Below are positions 1-38,200 of a DNA stretch of 64,000 bases, in pieces. This DNA is from Patagioenas fasciata (lineage: Eukaryota > Chordata > Aves > Columbiformes > Columbidae). Location: the NCBI RefSeq assembly GCF_037038585.1, contig NC_092521.1:55106398-55170397 (forward strand), in the 5' to 3' direction. Position 1 is the first letter of the stretch. Each line of letters opens with the position of its first letter. Both the position numbers and the translations under genes were made by a program. Below the pieces are notes generated by a model. That model saw nothing but the letters and a program-made list of their open reading frames with translations. It did not search any database and was not told the DNA's origin.

Positions 1-26344
<26,344 letters not shown>

Positions 26345-27440
26345 CAACTAGCATCTTCTGGCTCACCCTTTACCTTGGACAACTAGAGACTGAGGTGCAG
26401 TGATACACAAAAGTATTCTTCTTTTCAGACAGAGCACTTAATTCTGTGGAATACTACCTTTCTCAATAATTCAGGTGTTCCTTCAGAGAAGTGTGGCATG
26501 GGCTCTTGTTCAAACACAGAAGATGGATGCTCATTTTAAAGTTGGTTTCCCAGTAAATGCCATTATCTGTATTTAAAAATTGCCTATAGATTTAGAGCTC
26601 GTTGCTGAAAAAGATGACAAAACGTGGTGAGTTAACAGCGCTGGAAGCTGTTAACAATTAAAACAGCCACCAAAAAACAAGTGATACTTAAAATCTGCTA
26701 CAGAGCTTTGTATTATGAAGCTTCAATAACAGTTGAACTCCCACAGAAAAATGATGAAAAAGCCTGTGGAAGAAAACGTAAGACTTGGAGAAAAATATTC
26801 TATTAATCTTATTATATTTTGTAAATTACTGTACAGTTTTCTTTTTGGAAAAAGATGTAATATTGTCTTCATTTTTAAATAATTTATTTTATACATATTG
26901 TGCAAATGTAAATAGTCTTGTAATTAATGTTCAAACCTGTATAAAGTAGATATTTTAACCGTAAAACTGTTTTTGTCTAATGTTTTATTGGACCAAAGTT
27001 GTAGTTTTTATTAAGTGTAGTGTGTTCCTGGTTGGCAGTTCTTTTTCGTATGGCATGTGTTTGATTTAGCTGCTTGTCTCATCAACATACCTGTAAAAGG
27101 ATTGAAACTGAACTGTATTGCATGCTTCACAGAACTCTTAACTCCTTCACTTCAAACTGATACCTAAGCAATTGTAATATTTACAAAATCATATTTCATA
27201 TTAGTCTGCTGTTGTAATGCCATACCTATGACTTACTATACTGAAAATATTTTTGTGTAAAACAAAAAAAAAACCTTTTGCTCTTATATGGTGGTCTCAT
27301 AATAGAGCCTATTTTTTCCAACAAAATGCCTTTGAATGAAAATTCTTAAATTGTATATTGTCTATTTTAATATTAATCTATGGAAGGATATGTAAATACT
27401 TGTAAATATAATGTTTAATAAATTTTATTGGTCATGTTAT
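26345..27440 (+). other. ANKRD12: ANKRD12 3'UTR with poly(A) signal
   Basis: AT-rich sequence after the stop. A canonical AATAAA at 27417-27422 is followed by a T/G-rich stretch, so cleavage is likely near 27440. Three perfect Pumilio-type TGTAAATA sites lie at 26907-26914, 27391-27398 and 27401-27408, the last two nearly adjacent and just upstream of the poly(A) signal. Confidence 0.8.
27417..27422 (+). terminator. ANKRD12: ANKRD12 polyadenylation signal AATAAA
   Basis: Canonical hexamer about 1.07 kb after the stop, with T/G-rich sequence downstream. No earlier AATAAA was seen in the 3'UTR. Confidence 0.8.
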
Positions 27441-28605
27441 TTGTTGGAATTTCTTGATATTGTAATACTTGCTATATCAAATCTTAGTGTTCCTGAAATT
27501 TGTAAGGACACTCAATGAAAAACTTAAAAAAAATTCCCATGTTGTGAAACCTAATGCTTTTTTTGTTCTTCGTCCTGTTAATCAGCAAACAGTTAATTAT
27601 TTATTAGTAGGAGGTTACAGATATTCATGGAAAAGATTTGTTACTCTCTGGTCCATAAATTATTCAAGAAGCCTTGGGATCAGATGTCTGTGAAATTACT
27701 TCTGAAAGAAATGGGGCTTGGGCAGGAGACCTGGTAACCCGGAAAAGGTGTTTAAAGTACTTCATTTGGACTGATTTTAATTACTAGGTGAGCTACTCCC
27801 GAGTAGCTCTTCCTTATGCTTGTATGAATGCCAATAAGAGTAAACCCAAACCAATTAATATGTAGTTCCTGCCCTGTAACTTTTTTTCTGCTTTTAATTT
27901 GTTAGGTACCTGCGGAAGGAGAAGTTGTTCATACTTTTATCTTTCTGACATCACTCAGTATTGGAGCTGTACTGAGGAAAATGCAAATGTAATATTCTTC
28001 TCAGAGTAAAATAGTCTTCTGAAAGTAGCTGTAAAATTTCAAAATAATACAGATATCTGTATTACCTGCTTTAAAAGACAAGGGAAAAATGCATAAAGCT
28101 GCAAGGTGTTAACAACTAGTAAGTGGGTATGAGTTTACTTCCATCAGACACTTAAAGTAATAAAAAGTAATATGCATATCTGGAAGTGTGAGAGTCTAAG
28201 TAGGAGATAGCGATAGTTGAGAGTATTCCATAAAGAAAAGGCAGACTGCGTTGCAGGAGTGTTGGCTGTGCCAGGCAGAAAGGGGGTGACAAAAATACTT
28301 GGGCTGGAGGAGACAACGGTGCAGATTTATAGCTGGGACTCGGTGCAGCTGGTCAGTGGTACCTCAGTGTTTCCACTCAGAGCGAGGCCGTCGGGCTCCG
28401 CCCGGGTGCAGGGCAGTGCTGGGGTGCTGGGGGGTTCTGCACCCCCATGGCGGCAGGAACAGCCCTGCTGGGCTGGCAGGAGGAGGGGTGCAAGTGTGTT
28501 TACTGTAGGAGAAACAGAAATCTCATCCTCTGGGAGTATCAGCACAAACATTTTCATGATGAAATTGAAAATATTTTGGCAGTACTCCATCTTATAAGGA
28601 GATCT

Positions 28606-28675
28606 GAATCACAGAAATTTAAGGATTGAAAAGGACCTCAAAAGATCATCTAGTCCAATCTCCAGATGTTTCTTA
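28606..28675 (-). mobile_element. CR1 LINE 3'-end fragment, minus orientation
   Basis: The + strand reads GAATCACAGAAATTTAAGGA, then AAGGACCTCAAAAGATCATC and TAGTCCAATCTCC, the complement of the CR1 3' tail. The extent beyond 28675 is unclear. Confidence 0.85.
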
Positions 28676-28854
28676 GGTTTAGCGTGCTTTTTTTTTACAA
28701 TAGATTATTTCCTATTATCAGCATCTGTGAAATAGATTGTTTTTCCAGTTGCAACTGATTAAGTTGCTTGAAGAAGGGGGACTGTCCAAATGTTTTAGTT
28801 CCTTTAACAATGATCTCCTGGCTTCTCTGATTCGGATCCAGCGTTTGTTCCAGT

Positions 28855-28945
28855 CGTGGTTTTTTGGTTTTGGTGGTTTGTGGAGTTTGGTTTTTTTTTT
28901 TGGTTTTTTTTTTTTGTTTAGGTTCGTGTTTTTTTTTTTTCCCCC
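28855..28945. repeat. T/G-rich low-complexity tract
   Basis: Runs of T interrupted by GG or GTGG, including three poly-T runs of 11 or more bases. Simple sequence. Confidence 0.85.
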
Positions 28946-29199
28946 AAGTTCAGGCTGTGGGATGACACCCTGCTGTGTATTTCTCTGAACAACGTGGTGG
29001 TATCTGGGAGGTGAGGAGGGATGAGTGCACGTACAGCAATGCCTTTGCTGGAGAGAAGGCCGCATTTCCCTCGCCAGGCTCTGGCTGTCTCCTGGGAAGC
29101 CCGAGGGCTACTCTGGCCTTCTGGTTCCCTCGACGGGTTCCTCCCGTGTTTTTCTTCTAGGGACCAAACTCCCTACCTTGGCCCCTTGGAGCTTGGCAC

Positions 29200-30870
29200 G
29201 CAGAAGGACAAACTACCCACACAGCGATGTTTTTGAGAGCCTGAGCAAGGCTGTTGCAAAGCCCGGGGTCCCGTCCTCCTCAGAGGCTGCCCCTGCCCGC
29301 CCCCAGCCCCTCCGCCTCTTTCTCCGAACACCTGCCGGGGCACCGCCGGGCTGGCGCTCTTCCGCACCGCTGCATCGGGGCCCCTCCAGCCGCGAACCCC
29401 GCTCGATGCGGCGAACCCCGCTCGATGCGGCTTTCCCCGCGTTCTCTCTTCCTTCTCACGCCTTGCCCGCAGCCTCTGGTGCGGGGGCTTCACAGGCGCC
29501 CTGCGGTCCCACAGCAGTGGGGTGAAACCCTGCGCTCTGTTCCTCCCTCCGCAGCTCCCCCGGGGTAACTTCGCTACCCGCACGACGTCGGCGTTTTCCT
29601 CCGCTCGCACTCGGGTGGGCAAGGGGATGTTGAACCGCTCACGCCGGAAGAAGCGCCCTCCCGCCGGCCGCCTGGCAGCCCCTGCGGAGGCAGGTTCCTC
29701 CGCCTTGCCCCTCCGCTCCCGTCCCTCCCGGCAGAGCGGAGCACGAAGTTCCCAGCCCCGGGCTCCAGCCTCCACTCCCCCACCGCCCCGCTCCGCGCAG
29801 CCGCCGCCCGCCGGGGCGGAGGGTCCCGGGACTCGCTGCCGGCGGCGGGGGGAGGGTCCTGGCGCCTGACGGTGCCCCGAGGCGGGGCGGTGCGAGGCCG
29901 CGCCGCCGCCTCCGCGCTGCCTGCGGCCGAGGGGGGAGCAGCGGGCCGAGGCGCGCGGTTCTGCTGCCGCCGCCGCCGCCTCCTCCGGAGCAGCGAGAGC
30001 CGCCGGCGGAGCGGGGGGTGCCCGGCCCGCGGAGCAGTCCGGTGAGCCAGTCCGGCGGGCGGGGGTAGGGGCGCGGAGGGAGAGGTGCGGGCGGCGGCAC
30101 CGGCGGGATGGAGCCGGTGGCCGGGGAGGAGGAGACGGCGGCGGCGGCGGGGCCGCGGCTGCTTCTTTGTGGCAGGAAAGTTTCGGTGCGGCTCGGCGCA
30201 GCCGCCTCGCTGCCCGGCGGAGGAGGAGGCCGAACCCCTACCGCCAGGAGGGACGGCTTTCGGCGGTGCGGGGCCCCGCCTGCCCCGGGCCGCTTGGGCA
30301 GGGGGGTGCGCTCCCTGTCACCGGCCTCCCGGACTCCTGGCAGTGCCATCTTTGGGGCCTCTCGGGAGGCGGTGGGGAGAGGGAGCCGAACGCGGGTTGA
30401 TCGGGCGGGAGGGGTTTTTGGGGTCTTCTCCACCCCGGGTGTGAGCGATGCCGAGCGGGGCTGGGGGGAACCGGTGCCGCTGGGGCGGCTGCAGGAGCGG
30501 GGGGAGGAGGATTGGGGGAGAGCAGGGGTCGTGCTCCGGGGGGAGGCCGAGTAAAAGTCTCGGGAAGCCGCGGTCGGTGAAACGAAAACTCGGCGGTGGG
30601 GGGAGCTGGGAGGAAGGGGCACGGACGCGTCCGGTGCATCCGAGCAGAGCGGTCGTGGGAACGGCATCGCTCCGGCTCCGCTCCTCGGGAGCCTTTTACA
30701 CAACAGCCCGCTGTCGGAGCGCTGCGGTGCGGTGTCCAAACACGCCCGGATCGTCCATCGAGCCGAAGCATCGTGCAGCGCCCCGTGGGTTTGGGTTTGC
30801 ACCGTCTGTAGTGGGAGGAAAACTTTTATTTGCTCTGGTTCGCGGGGACAATAAGTGGGGGGGGGACCCC
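29200..30870 (+). promoter_or_regulatory. TWSG1: TWSG1 CpG-island promoter
   Basis: About 1.6 kb of very GC-rich, CpG-dense DNA upstream of and across the presumed first exon. It contains several GC boxes, for example GGGGCGG at 29813-29819 and 29884-29890, and a (GCC)n run at 29966-29980. There is no clear TATA box. A CpG-island, dispersed-start promoter fits a broadly expressed gene. The start site cannot be placed from sequence but should lie between about 29800 and 29950 if 30042 is the exon 1 donor. Confidence 0.75.
29880..30042 (+). other. TWSG1: TWSG1 noncoding exon 1 (predicted)
   Basis: GC-rich sequence ending in GTCCG|GTGAGCC, a good donor at 30042/30043. It lies upstream of the exon that carries the start codon, and mammalian TWSG1 likewise starts with a noncoding exon. 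No ATG occurs between 29870 and 30042, so there is no upstream ORF in this stretch. The 5' end is a guess. Confidence 0.5.
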
Positions 30871-32096
30871 CTTGTGAGGAGAAGGCGCCCGTGTGCTGCA
30901 CACGTGCCCCCGGGTGGTGCAAGGGGGACCCTCCCAGTCCTGCGTGGGTACAGATGGTGGTGCGCCCAATGCAGAGGGGTTCAGAAGTATTTAATAATCA
31001 TTGTAAGAAAGACTAATCTGGCACGGACTTTAAATGTCCCAGTTGTGCCTTATTTGCACATTGTCTTGTGTTTCTACTTTTTTATGTCTGTATATTGTTC
31101 ATTGAGAGTGTTGGGTTTTTTGGTTCATAAAGCAGAAAAACATTTCTGGATACAGAAAGAAATCCAGTGCCCCATTAGCATTTTTTTCCCTCTTATGAGA
31201 ACAATACAGGCTCACTCTAAGTTTGCCCAAACATGGGCTGCCTTTTATTATGTATTGGTACAGTGCCTAGTGCAATAGGGTCCTCTGGGTTGACATGGTA
31301 AGTGCAAGTAGGAGCTCGCTGTCGCGCCACTGTCACGCTGTATTTGTAACAAATACCACCTGCCAAGAAGCTGTGTCTCACAAAGGGAGAAAGGTGGAAT
31401 GCTTTGAACAACCCCAGTTCTTCTGTCTGTTTGAAGTAGCAGCTGCTCCTCTGCTGTTGACTGCAGACACTTGCAAGGCTCTTCAAAGTTACGTTGTTCA
31501 AAGTCTCTGGTGCTTTTTTCTTTTAAATGTTGTTGTCTGTATTTTTTTTTTTTCTTTAAAAAATTTAACAACTCTGTGGTTGAATTGAAAGCCTGTGTGA
31601 CATCTGTCAGTGTGAAAACAACTGTCTGTCAACATTAAAGATGACATGGCAACTTACCTTACACTTGTTGTAGAAAGGCTGCTGTGGAGCTTTGGTCCTA
31701 AACACCTGCGTGTACCTTTAGCCTGGGGAGGTATTACACACAAAAACCAATCTGTCTGCTTTGTGCATTTGCAGAATTACGTCTTCATTGGTGGATTTTC
31801 TAAGGCATTTTTTGTATTGTCACTTTTTATAGGGTATTGTATTTGATACTGCAAACTAGAGATCATCCACCTTTAGTTTATTGCTGTTCTAATCCAAAGG
31901 TGCAAGAGCGGAAAGCTTCAAATAACTAAGTTTGGTGGAGGAGGGGTTGGATTTATTGGTAAGCACTGCAATTTGACTCTTTTATTTTTCTTTCCCAAAT
32001 GACGAGACTCTTTTTTTGAAGGACCTGCAAAAGGGAAGAGGAGTGGGATTTAACTTTTTTCCCAATAGGCTTTTCAGTTGCTGTTTTTTATTTCAG
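30043..32096 (+). other. TWSG1: TWSG1 intron 1 (predicted)
   Basis: The first 0.8 kb continues the CpG island; the rest is ordinary AT-rich sequence. It ends in TTTTTTATTTCAG at 32096. GC-rich reading frames in its first part are most likely composition artefacts, though one starts with a strong Kozak ATG at 30108. Confidence 0.6.
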
Positions 32097-32262
32097 TGCT
32101 GGTTGAAGTACTTGTGAAAATTGCTCACCTGGAGGAAACATGAGGTCACAGTACATCACGGCGCCCACAGTCGCTCTCCTCCTGTTCCTACTGTGGATCC
32201 AGTCGTCAACAGGCTGCAATAAGGCTCTCTGTGCTAGTGATGTCAGTAAATGCCTGATACAG
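32097..32262 (+). CDS. TWSG1: TWSG1 exon 2: 5'UTR end, start codon, signal peptide
   Basis: The exon begins after TTTCAG at 32096. The ATG at 32140-32142 has A at -3 (AAACATGA). 41 codons encode the signal peptide and [16 protein letters not shown], the start of the mature protein. The donor is CAG|GTACGA. The signal peptide differs from that of mammals while the mature part is essentially identical, as usual for secreted proteins. Confidence 0.97.
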
Positions 32263-35200
32263 GTACGAGCTGTGTTTCTTTTATTTGCTTTTAAGCATTT
32301 CTGACCTGTGTCTTGAAAAAGATCCAGTGATACAAGTAAATGGTATTTGATGTTAAGTAGTGGGGTTTTTTTTAAAAGAAGTTAATTACGGTCTCCTGCA
32401 CATGGAAATGCAGATTAACAACTGCTTTATATGTTTATGTGGGCCTTTTTTTGGTTTTTTTTTGTTTTTTTTTTTTAATGGAAGCCTTTTCAAATCGAGG
32501 TTTATGCTTGCTGGGTTATTGTTAGAAGCCACTACCAGCCATGCTGTTAGTTTTCAGTCTCTTTCTTCTTTATTAGTGATATTATGAACAAGCAGCAATT
32601 TAAAACAGACGTTTATTAGAAAGCTTCATGTAGGCCACAGTTGTTCTTTATAGATATCTCCAATACCAGCAGTTCAAACGTGCTTACAATGCTCCCACAG
32701 CTGTCTGAGACTTTCCCCTTAACTTGCAATCTGTGCTCACTCTCAGTTCTCCTGGCCCATGCAGAGGGTCAGTAGTTGATGCCTGATGCTCTCCGTAGTA
32801 TAAGCTTTGTATGGTTGGTGAAAACATGCCTAAAAGGTCACATGAGAGAACTTGAGTAGAGGTGTAACTTGTGCTAGAGTCCTGAGGTGTATTGGGAAAA
32901 GATATTTGATCAGGAGACTCCTATGGCTACTAATGGTAATGAGAAAGCTCTGAAAGCATCTGGATTTACCTGAAGAAAAAAAAAACAAATAACAAAACAA
33001 ACAACCCAAAACACACCAAAACACCACACACACACAACAAAACAAGCCATAAACCCCAAACAAAACAACAAACAAACAAAACCCAAACAAAAAACCCCAC
33101 ACTGCTACAACCAACCCCCAAGCCCCACACACCAAATACTTCTGAGTTGAGCTGGTGCATGATGGATGTTAAACTCAAATCCAGATGCTGCTTTTGACTC
33201 GTTGTGTGTCTGTCTGCAGTGAAGGAAACAGACTCAGACCAGGTCGCTCTTCTCATAACAGGAGTTAAGAGGTGTGCAGCAGAACAAAAGGGCCTTTTCT
33301 AGCAAAATTGCAAGCACTTCTGGTAACTACCAAGTATTTATTTATTGACCCCGTATTGAAAAAAGGAACCTGCATGTGGTCAGTTGCAGATTTGTTAAAA
33401 TAAATTGTTTCTTACTGCCTCTTTGTCGATTGGAAATGCAAAAGCACAAAGCACAATTATCATATGCAGGTAATGTGCTCACGTGCTTACTGTAAATGTG
33501 TGGTCACAGCCTGAAAAGTGATGCAGAAGTGCCATGAAACATTTCCATCTTTACTTCATTTCATTGACTTCTGTATAAAATTTGTCTGGTATACAAATAA
33601 AAATCCTTGCCAGATTCACAAATCCACCCTGTGGAATGAAGACTGACTGTAAGCTGAGCTCTTCTCTCTGGCTTCTGTACTGCTGTTGCTTAAAAACAAA
33701 AATTACTGTTTCTCCTAGCCCTACCATGATCTGTAGAGCTTTTAAATACAGAATCAAGAAAGTTGGTTTTGACTTTTACCTTTTCAAAGAAAACGTTTTT
33801 GCTGGTGTGTTGGGCATTGTGCATTGTGACAAACTGATGCGCTTCCAAGTTCCTTCTGTTGCACTTTTTCAAATCACACCTAGGCTTGAAACCTTTAAAA
33901 AGTAGGATGTATGAGGTGTTTGAATAGCAAGTGCAGTTGTACAGATTTGTTAATTTGGGGGAAAGCTGTTGGTCCAGATGAAGGGGAAAACAGGGAAGAT
34001 GTGTTGTCTTTTTTTCCTGTGCTGCTGATGAAGTCCACCATCCCTGAAAGCACAGACATCTCAGGTCATCACTTTTATTGAGTCAGGCTTGAGGCACCCA
34101 GCATTTAAACTTTGTTTTTATGAGCTGGTCTGAATAGAGTACAGCTCAGGAGAAGTGGAGTTATTGCTACTGGAGTCCTTCCTTTCCACCCTCTACCTGC
34201 TCCCTTCCTGCGAACAGGCCTGACATACCAGTCAGTATTCATTCTTCATAGAAGAACAGATCAGGTCAGACTAGTCTGATTGCGGATATGAATACTGCTA
34301 AGGCTTTCACTTAAAACAATTGTCATCTTTCTTCTTGGCTTTTTTTTTTAATTAATCTTCAGCACTGTTGTGTCAGAAGTGCTGCACTGCTGTATGAAGT
34401 GCTTGTTATTTCTTGGGTAGGCATACAAGTAGAATATATCCGTGTATTTTTTTTTTTCTCTCTAAACTATTTTGAAAAAATCTGAACTTAAAATGCTGCG
34501 TTGAGGGATTTTGCTTAACTGTCTCCGGATCCTTTTTCCTCACCTGTTTTTAAAACTGTTCTGGTTCAGCAAAATCCATGGCTTGAAACCAAGATAATGT
34601 CACTCGGAAACAACTGAGGGAGCAAACAGAATGTGAATGTTTGTCATCTGCGTGCAGAAAGTGAGGCTGCCTATATAGAGACATAATGAGACAAAAGATC
34701 TCTCTCAAAAAGCATACGGTTAACATAAATATTTTTGCCAGTGTGGCTAGGAGTCAGTACAGCCATTACTGCAACTCCTTAGGAGCTGTTCTGCGTGAGG
34801 GTGGTCCCTACATAAATATTTATTTTGTTAGATCCACAACAGAGAGAGCATAAGATCAACAACTCGCATGCATTCAACTTTCATTTTACATCTTGAGGCT
34901 CTGGCTTCATGGGTGCCCTTGTAGGCTACTTCTTATTTTTCTGTAAGCAAAAACCTGTAAGAGAATAGTTTGAGACATCGCTCTGCATAACCGTAGCCTC
35001 CGCAAAAAACACTTTGCGGCTTCCTATAGTTGTTGAAGGCATTGTGGATAAGGCTTAGGAGTGTAGGCAGAGTGGAACCACAAAATCAGTTCCCTTGAAG
35101 CCTTTGGAGGTCACTCCTTCCCACGTCTCTGGGTTTGGGGCACTGAAATCGAGAACGGACTCTGACCTTGCTTTGCAGGTAGGCCACCGAGCCCTGGTTG

Positions 35201-38200
35201 CGCACAGCATGCATATTGCAGTATTTATTTGAGCACATCTGTTGTTGGCTTGGATGCACGGGTTGTTTAGATGTTTCCATGTGTGGAGGAGATGAGAAGG
35301 CCGGTTACGCTCGCTGGGTGGAGCAGAGGCGCATATTGTGTCCCAGCAACATGAGGAAATCCTTGAAGGCAGAAACCTCTGGGATGGGACGTTCCCACCA
35401 TTGTTCATAGCAGATGGGTTTGAGGTGAGTCCCAGGCTGTCTCCGGTGGTGCAGAGCTACCTGCTGGATGAGGCTTGGCTGGTGTGTCCATGCTGTGCTG
35501 GGGGCTGAGCTTTGCTGTGTCATCTCCAACAGCTCTGGAAACTGCTGCTGTGCGTAGGAACCAAACAGTGCTGTGGTTCAGGCTTGGATTTCAGATCCCC
35601 CTGAAGAGGACTTGTTTTCTGGAGAATACGGAGTTTTATCTCCTGCAGGCAACTTGGCTGGTGCGCTATCGTTCTGATTAAAATCTCTCTTCATCTTTGT
35701 CTTCACCTCCTTGTTAATCTTGTGTACAAACTTGTCAGCTTGAAAGGATTTCCAAGACTTTTTAGCCTGGTGGTATGAAATAAATACCACTCCTTAATTT
35801 CAGGGCCCTGGACATCTAAAAATTAATTTCAGTGTGTATGTTGTAGCTGTAGTACGTAACACAGTTGGGTTAACAACACAGTTCTGGCTGGTTTGCTTCC
35901 AGGAGATTTTCTGTTATTAAACTGTTCAAGGAAAAAACATTAGCCCTTTTTCTTTTGCTCCCGCTTCCAGTTTGTGAAGATGTTGCCAGTGCCTTCAGGT
36001 CCTGTTTGTCACTGCACTGAGAAAATAGTCTATGTCGTTTCAAGAAAGCTTTGAAAAAATGCAGATATTAAATAGCTTGTAAAAAATCTTTATTTGCTCT
36101 CTGTAGCAGAACTATCTTTATTTTATGAACATGCCTGCTTCCTATTAATGCTGTATTTTTAGGCTGAGAGGCTTATTTCTTGCCTAGCAAAATACATTCT
36201 CCAATGCACCTTCAGTAGTTCAGCTTGGGAAGTTGCCAAGTTCACTTATGAGTAATATTTTCTTCCACTGACGCCTCACCACCCCCAGCTATCAACAAGG
36301 AACGTTTCTCATTCTGCCTTGCTGCACCCACGTCTCATGTAAGCATTCTTTTAAAAAGATATATCCTGTACAAATATCCAGTGTGGATGAGTCAGGCAGA
36401 AAGACTCAAGAGTGGTTAAGGAAACCACGTATGTGCAAACACATATATGGAAAAACATACAGTTATTGCCCTGAAGAGACAGTCAAACTCTGAGCTGGAG
36501 AACTGTGCAGAGGGCTAATTAAGTTGCTCTTTCTTCCCTCCTCCGTCTCCAAGTTAGGGGAAAAAAAATAAAAGTAAAAATAGAAAATAAAATTATAAAA
36601 TACACCACTCATAAGCCCTTCTTATAAAAATAAGGTTAAAATACTTGTAGGTATAATGGTGCTATCCCAAGTTAGTGCTTATGCATATCAAACCTAAGCA
36701 GAACTTATTTATTTTGTTGCAAATGTATAATTTAAGGTTACGTTTCAGTCAGTGAGAATACTCTTAGACTTACACAATACAATCTATAAAACTGAAACAA
36801 CTTAAATTTAGTGAATTTTCTGGCTTTGATTTATACATTACATTTAATAGTTTACAGAGAGTCACTTCCTCCCACATACTGGCTTGTTGCTGTTGCAATG
36901 TCTTTAATAACTATCAAGTTGTTTGCCTGGTTTTACTGTTGAAGAACAAATATATAGGATATTTTTAATGCTAATATGTGTTAATACTCTGGCCAAGATA
37001 ACAGTATTTTACTCATGGTTGGTTTTCAAGTTGTTTTAGTCAGGCTTTTAATTCTCAAGGCTGACACAATCTGTTTATCAAACAGTAAGATAAATATTTT
37101 AGAAATGCGTCATTCATTCACATAAGTCATCTTTCTAAGTTTGTGGTGTCTCCTCTTGTGGAAAAAAATTGTATATTTTATTAACAAGCCTGTTTTTCGT
37201 TTTTCACTTGGAAACGGCATAGTAATAGGTGACATTAATAAACTTTGAGGATTAAAAAGTAAAAAATCTTGGTAGTTTTCCACTCTGTAAATAAAGATTC
37301 AGGACTTATTAAGACTGCATGTTGCAGGAACACATGGGAAGCAGGAGTTCACGCTCACTCACTCAGCAGGGCAAACAGTTCACGTTGAGCTGTGCAGGCG
37401 ACAGCATTTCTCAGCATTACTCAGAACATGCAGCAGTTTGCAAACTTGTTTCCTTTGCTGACTTCAAGAAGATTTGTGATCTGAGATGCAGTGGATGGAA
37501 AAACAACAAATCGATGATTTGTTACTGCGTTAATGCATCATAGCACGTCTGCATCAGGTTTAGGAGTTTGTTCAGTTTTAGTCGAGAACTGGGAGCCCTG
37601 CAACTTCGTTTGTTGTTGTCTTAAGCCATGTCCTAGCTGGACCTCACTGTGGCCTCCCCCTCTAAAAAGCCTTCTTTGCTCTTTTGTGCACTCCTTGGTC
37701 TTCTGTGGTCCATGGGAGCTGGGGCAAGAGCAGGTTCATCCCTGTGCAGCCCAGCAGCCTGTGGGCATTTGTAGTTGTCAGTGTTGCGGAATAGAGAGAA
37801 GGAGGGTCATACGTGGTCAGGTGCATCTCAGCACCTTGCCTAGCAAATGCACTGCTGATGTTTGGTGTAAAAACGCCACCTTTCTTCCCTACCTGATGCT
37901 TCTTAATAGCAGGCAAAGAGTTACTTAAAAAGTGGAGTTTTGCCCTCTGGGCTTCTTCCTAAGGTGCTACAAAAAGTTGCTGTGGGTGGTGTTAGTGTCT
38001 GCCTGGAAGGAGTGCTGTCCCTGACCCAGCTGTGGTTACCTCTGGTGGAGCCTTGGGTAGTGCCTCCAGGTTAGGAGAATTTGGTGCTAAATCATCTTCT
38101 GGCCCTTCCCTCCTGTCTGCGTGCATCTCCCAACCACACCATGGTGTGTCCCTCCCCTGCCTCTGGAGAACGGGATCAAAGAGCGGGGATGGACGTCATC

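Larger units (their letters stand above)
27441..29200. other. Intergenic region ANKRD12-TWSG1
   Basis: About 1.8 kb between the ANKRD12 3' end and the TWSG1 CpG island. It holds a CR1 3'-end fragment (about 28606-28675), a T/G-rich low-complexity tract (about 28855-28945) and a short palindrome (27790-27809). No gene is seen. Confidence 0.7.

Noticed and set aside
29639-30922. 427-codon minus-strand open frame across the TWSG1 CpG island, plus other long frames there
   Set aside because: Pro/Arg/Ser/Ala-rich translation typical of GC-rich sequence with few stop codons. No domain, and it overlaps the promoter and first exon of TWSG1.
32830-33256. Hydrophobic Gly/Cys/Phe/Val-rich frames on the minus strand in TWSG1 intron 2
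   Set aside because: They come from translating the A/C-rich low-complexity tract and have no biological signature.
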